Of a DNA stretch of 9,094 nt, positions 6,685 to 9,094 are shown piece after piece. Each line of letters starts with the position of its first letter. Positions within the stretch are counted from its first letter, which is position 1. The translations under genes were made by a program, and so were the position numbers. The DNA comes from JALXCG01 sp026991065 [NCBI: Gemmatimonadota bacterium] (lineage in GTDB: Bacteria; GCA-2686955), in contig JALXCG010000028.1 of the NCBI GenBank assembly GCA_026991065.1, forward strand, positions 1 through 9,094, written 5' to 3'. The notes under the pieces are model-generated. The model was not told the DNA's origin. It saw only the letters and a program-made list of their open reading frames with translations, and searched no databases.

Positions 6685-7254
6685 TCAATACAGCTCTCCC
6701 CGCAATCTGCTCTCGGTTGGGCAAAATGATGATCCGACAACCGCCTGAGCCGCTTCGCAAAGAACCAGCGCCTCCGGTGTGCAGTTGTTGAGGCTGCAAC
6801 GCATCCAAGTGGTGACCGTATAGTCGAACGCGTCATCGGAATAGGTTCCGGTGCCGCGGAGGTGAAAGACGGCGCGACAGCCTGTCAAGTCAACGTCACC
6901 GATTGTATCCTCCACCAGTGTGGAATCGACCGTGGCAGCCAAACTATCCAAATCCACGTCGACCTCGCATTCAACAAAAAACTCTCCATTCTCCGCTTGT
7001 GGCAAACACTCTTCGGGAAACCCCTCGGGACCGGCGAACTCCTCTACCGCGGCAACCGGGTCGCTGAGTTCCCGGCAGTCATCAACGATGGTAGCATCGG
7101 CCTGCAGACACTGCTTTTGCGTTTGCACAACATGCCAAAACCCGGGTTCGCAGGGGGCTTCGGGTTCACTGCCACCGCTTCCGCCGCCGCAAGCGGCAAA
7201 GCCTAGGAGTGTCAGTATAAGGAGAATGGGTGCGCCGAATCGCCTCTTTGCCAT
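6685..7254 (-). CDS. Cysteine-rich secreted lipoprotein, unknown function
   Basis: 189 residues from ATG 7254 (a TTG at 7272 would add six residues but has no better upstream signal). The N-terminus MAKRRFG followed by a hydrophobic run and LLGFAAC, then a Gly/Ser/Glu linker, is a lipoprotein signal peptide with lipidated Cys22; the Phe at -3 makes the lipobox slightly atypical. The mature part is acidic and has ten further cysteines (35, 49, 60, 83, 96, 126, 153, 158, 166, 178), enough for five disulfides, which fits a periplasmic or surface location. I recognise no domain. The segment from about 122 (GCRAVFHLRGTGTYSD, then DYTVTTW) looks like beta strands. The gene is convergent with the phosphotransferase, stops 12 bases apart, so it is a separate transcription unit. 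The ribosome binding site is weak. Confidence 0.75.
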   Translation of the reverse strand: MAKRRFGAPILLILTLLGFAACGGGSGGSEPEAPCEPGFWHVVQTQKQCLQADATIVDDCRELSDPVAAVEEFAGPEGFPEECLPQAENGEFFVECEVDVDLDSLAATVDSTLVEDTIGDVDLTGCRAVFHLRGTGTYSDDAFDYTVTTWMRCSLNNCTPEALVLCEAAQAVVGSSFCPTESRLRGELY

Positions 7255-7387
7255 GACGGAAAGATCTCGCAAGGGTGAGTGTGTTATCGGAGGTGTTTGG
7301 GTGGCCGCTCCAAAAAGACCGGTCCAACAGGTTTCCAGTGTGGCGTTGAATCCGCGAGAAAGCCTGGGAGCCGGTCGCGCATTGTCT

Positions 7388-7579
7388 TTACGTCGCCCGC
7401 ACCCGTTCCTGCTCCAATCTCTTCGTTGCCAAGTCCTTGAAAGGCAACCAGCCTTCTTGCGGACTCAGCGCTTCGATCTCGAAACAGGGCCGAGCACGGG
7501 ACTCGAAAGCCAATGCGCGACCGGCTCCCGGCGTGCCCGAGCTTCGTAACAGGGTCATGCTGAAAAGTGCAACCTGCAT
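7388..7579 (-). CDS. Possible small protein (63 aa), unknown
   Basis: Weak candidate. From ATG 7579 it encodes 63 residues, or 56 from ATG 7558. The C-terminal half (CFEIEALSPQEGWLPFKDLA, then TKRLEQERVRAT) has a balanced protein-like mix of acidic, basic and aromatic residues. By hand count about two thirds of its codons end in G or C, as in the neighbouring genes. Competing frames over the same bases give Arg/Ser/Pro-rich, shadow-like products. Upstream of ATG 7558, AGGTTG is only a poor ribosome binding site. I recognise no family. It could also be the remnant of a decayed gene. Confidence 0.28.
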   Translation of the reverse strand: MQVALFSMTLLRSSGTPGAGRALAFESRARPCFEIEALSPQEGWLPFKDLATKRLEQERVRAT

Positions 7580-7970
7580 CTACCATAACAGGGGCGTGGG
7601 TTCGGTGCGAGATTCTTCTTCTGCTGCGAACCCCCTTGCGTCGTTTCTGCTATGGGCCATCCTTGCGCGGAGTGGTCAAAACCCTCTTCCTTTGTCTCTT
7701 TGAGGACCGGTGTCGCAACAGAGAACCAGCCAGGAAGCGGCGGTGTCGGGTCAATCCACTCGCGCTGGAGTCGACGGGAAGTGCCGCAACATCAACCGAA
7801 TACACGCAATTCTGCTAGACGAATGGTTCCATATGATCTATTTTCCTGGCAATCAGGTTGAAAGTATGTCATTAAACGGCGTCGATATCACCTGGATAGC
7901 CGGCGTGCAGTGGATGCAGATTTCGCATTGTTCGCAACCATACTGAGCGCAGTTTCATGTCTTAGGATCC

Positions 7971-7987
7971 GGTCGCAAATTGCAACC
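7971..7987. promoter_or_regulatory. Operator-like 17-base palindrome upstream of the HTH gene
   Basis: GGTCGCAAATTGCAACC is symmetric around A7979 with seven of eight pairs matched (only C7974/A7984 differ). It lies 89 bases before the ATG of the HTH protein, in its probable promoter region, and could be an autoregulatory site. No reliable -10/-35 pair was found next to it. Confidence 0.35.
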
Positions 7988-8062
7988 TCGCCACCGTAAC
8001 AACATTGTCCGAAACAGCTACACCGCTCAGGGCAAGTCACGCCCGGTTTGCACACACAACAC

Positions 8063-8068
8063 GGAGGA
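8063..8068 (+). promoter_or_regulatory. Strong ribosome binding site for the HTH gene
   Basis: GGAGGA ends eight bases before ATG 8077. It decides the start in favour of 8077 over the in-frame upstream TTG at 8005, and suggests high translation. Confidence 0.85.
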
Positions 8069-8076
8069 ATCAGCAA

Positions 8077-8625
8077 ATGGCTAGCGCCACAGATAAATGG
8101 TACAACCTTTCTGAAATGGCTCGGCTCACGGGCATCAATCGCGCCCAGTTGCACAAGTATGTGAAGACCAACGCTGGGCGTTTTACCACCAAGAAGATCG
8201 GGCGGCGAACCGTTTTCGCGGAATCCGCCGTGAAAGTGTTTGAAGAGATTCGCGCCGAAGGCCTGAGGAAGGTCGGAAAGAAGGTCACTCCTCGGGTCAA
8301 GGCGAGCGGTTCGGTCAGGAAGAAGGCCGGTCGCCCGTCCGCGGCGGCAGCACCGAAAGCAGCTAGCCCAAAGAAAGCCGCGGTGAAGAAGAGCACGAAG
8401 GCTCTGGACAAGGGTGCCAAGACCAAAGCAAAATCGGTTCAGCCCAAGAAGCGGGCGACTCAGTCCAAAGCAGTTGCCGCGAAGCGACCGGCCAAGGCAG
8501 CCGGCGATGCGGCCGTGATGGCGCAGGTGCTCAAAGCGATCAAAGAGCTGCGTGCCGAAGTAGCGAGTCTCAAGGCGGCGACGGCGCGTCCGGTCGTGTT
8601 GAGTATGGAGCTGAAGCGCAAGTAA
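8077..8625 (+). CDS. Helix-turn-helix DNA-binding protein with histone H1-like Lys/Ala tail
   Basis: 182 residues. Residues 8-63 look like a MerR/excisionase-type winged helix-turn-helix: LSEMARLTGINRAQLHKYVK (11-30), then KKIGRRTVFAESAVKVFEEI, where the wing and a final helix would sit. Residues 64-141 form a long disordered tail of Lys, Ala, Pro, Ser and Thr with PKKA-like units and one AT-hook-like AGRPS (84-88), similar in style to bacterial H1-like proteins such as AlgP and Hc1. Residues 146-169 (MAQVLKAIKELRAEVASLKA) have heptad-like leucines/valines/isoleucines, so a short coiled coil or dimer helix is likely. It probably binds DNA as a nucleoid-associated or regulatory protein. Strong ribosome binding site and strong terminator suggest an abundant monocistronic product. 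The parallel with AlgP is compositional; homology is not claimed. Confidence 0.8.
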   Translation: MASATDKWYNLSEMARLTGINRAQLHKYVKTNAGRFTTKKIGRRTVFAESAVKVFEEIRAEGLRKVGKKVTPRVKASGSVRKKAGRPSAAAAPKAASPKKAAVKKSTKALDKGAKTKAKSVQPKKRATQSKAVAAKRPAKAAGDAAVMAQVLKAIKELRAEVASLKAATARPVVLSMELKRK

Positions 8626-8656
8626 GAGTGGTGGTTGCGGCCATGTTTTGCGAGGA

Positions 8657-8697
8657 CAGTGGTGGGTGCGGATGGCGGCGCCCACCACTGCCTTTTC
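8657..8697 (+). terminator. Rho-independent terminator of the HTH gene
   Basis: A 13-pair stem (8657-8669 with 8678-8690; CAGTGGTGGG pairs exactly with CCCACCACTG, then one G-U wobble and two GC pairs), an eight-base loop, then CCTTTTCTT. It lies 31 bases after the stop codon. Confidence 0.88.
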
Positions 8698-8700
8698 TTG

Positions 8701-9094
8701 TTGGCCGGCGGGATCCAAGCCGTCGTCATGCAACTCTCGTGTTCAAACGCTGCGCATCGGTGTCTTTTTTTGAGGCATTGCGCACTGCCGTGACCGGCTA
8801 AGAGCCCTGCCGGTGGCTCTCAGTCATGGAGGATTCGGGGGAGGGAGTGTTCCCCGATCGCAGCGATTGCTGTTGCTTGGGGCGAGACCCGTACAGATTC
8901 AGGCTGGATTTGGAGCGCGCATGGCAAGGCTCACCGCGAGCATGTGGTTGTCCCTTCAACAAGATATGGCGCTATCAATAGCTCTCTGCGGCGCCAGCGG
9001 AATAAGCCATGCTTCCTGTGGGATGAAGCAGACCGGTACGAGCCCTGCCGATTCACATTCCCCTGATGTAACCGAATCAAGCAGGCGGAGTGGT
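8701..9094. other. Hairpin-rich non-coding tail
   Basis: No convincing reading frame on either strand in about 390 bases. Hairpins: AGAGCC/GGCTCT (8801-8806 with 8815-8820), TCGGGG/CCCCGA (8835-8840 with 8852-8857), and TGGCGC/GCGCCA (8967-8972 with 8991-8996) enclosing the small dyad GCTAT-CA-ATAGC (8971-8982, sharing two bases). Together with the direct repeat listed separately this could be a structured RNA or intergenic repeat; nothing known was recognised. Confidence 0.35.
8792..9050 (+). repeat. Direct repeat GACCGG-(3-4 nt)-GAGCCCTGCCG, two copies
   Basis: Copies at 8792-8812 and 9031-9050 share GACCGG and GAGCCCTGCCG, differing only in the spacer between them (CTAA or TAC). The first copy overlaps the left part of the 8801-8820 hairpin; the second lacks the right half of that hairpin. 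Confidence 0.5.

Larger units (their letters stand above)
7255..8062. other. Mostly non-coding stretch between lipoprotein and HTH genes
   Basis: No recognisable gene in about 800 bases. The beginning should hold the promoter of the leftward lipoprotein gene, but I see no clear boxes. Open frames here are short and low in coding character, except for the leftward candidate at 7388-7579. GGGTTCG (7598-7604) and CGAACCC (7627-7633) form a seven-pair stem with a 22-base loop and no T-run. The part around 7810-7900 is visibly more AT-rich than the genes. No tRNA, transposase or CRISPR repeat is seen. The right end carries the control region of the HTH gene. Confidence 0.5.

Noticed and set aside
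6669-6688. Possible bidirectional terminator between the convergent stops (TTGA..CCC/GGG..TCAA)
   Set aside because: Only a three-pair GC core, a two-base bulge and no T-run on either strand.
7710-7946. 78-residue + strand frame in the gene-poor stretch
   Set aside because: No ribosome binding site, no recognisable sequence, composition drifts along its length; may be chance.
7255-8076. tRNA, insertion sequence or CRISPR array
   Set aside because: No T-loop consensus with matching arms, no transposase-like frame and no regularly spaced repeats.
7888-8733. 281-residue minus-strand open frame opposite the HTH gene
   Set aside because: Leu/Arg/Cys-rich complement of Lys/Ala codons; crosses the terminator; the + strand gene has a strong ribosome binding site.
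8765-8771. Run of seven T as a terminator
   Set aside because: No stable stem directly upstream.

Overview
The window is GC-rich bacterial DNA with dense, strongly GC3-biased genes. It falls into two parts: the end of an exopolysaccharide (EPS) or surface-glycan biosynthesis locus (about 1-6672), and a looser region (6673-9094) with a lipoprotein gene, a long stretch with little coding signal, and one DNA-binding protein gene. Gene style (AlgD-type dehydrogenase, alkaline-phosphatase-superfamily membrane protein, WbuB-like GT4, lysine/alanine-tailed DNA-binding protein) would fit a deltaproteobacterial or related Gram-negative lineage. That assignment is a weak inference; no rRNA or other phylogenetic marker is present.

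Glycan locus, all on the + strand. It begins inside the 3' third of a GDP-mannose 6-dehydrogenase gene (algD-like, 2-436). After 15 bases comes a 741-residue membrane-anchored alkaline-phosphatase-superfamily phosphodiesterase-like protein (452-2677), and after 34 bases a family 4 glycosyltransferase (2712-4037). This tight spacing suggests one operon. A 166-base gap holds a perfect TATAAT box with a 14-base palindrome where the -35 would lie, then an RmlD-like NAD(P)-dependent sugar reductase (4204-5052). A second gap of 174 bases has several repeats and precedes a polyisoprenyl-phosphate hexose-1-phosphate transferase (5227-6672), the enzyme type that starts lipid-linked repeat-unit assembly. 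Taken together: AlgD and the reductase supply nucleotide sugars, the phosphotransferase loads the first sugar on the lipid carrier, the GT4 extends it, and the phosphatase-like protein may trim or decorate the product outside the membrane. A dehydrogenase of AlgD type beside a lipid-carrier transferase points to a lipid-linked (Wzx/Wzy-like) acidic glycan rather than synthase-made alginate, though flippase and polymerase are not in the window.

Right part. A convergent cysteine-rich lipoprotein gene (6685-7254, - strand) ends 12 bases from the phosphotransferase stop. From 7255 to 8062 there is only one weak small-ORF candidate (7388-7579, -), a hairpin and an operator-like palindrome (7971-7987). 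At 8077-8625 lies a gene with a near-ideal ribosome binding site for a 182-residue protein joining an N-terminal helix-turn-helix to a histone-H1-like Lys/Ala/Pro tail and a short C-terminal coiled coil, closed by a strong intrinsic terminator (8657-8697). The last ~400 bases have no convincing gene but contain several hairpins and a 20-base direct repeat.

Most noteworthy: the phosphatase-like protein inside the glycan operon, the palindrome/TATAAT promoter before the RmlD-like gene, the possible leader structure before the phosphotransferase, and the HTH plus H1-tail protein.
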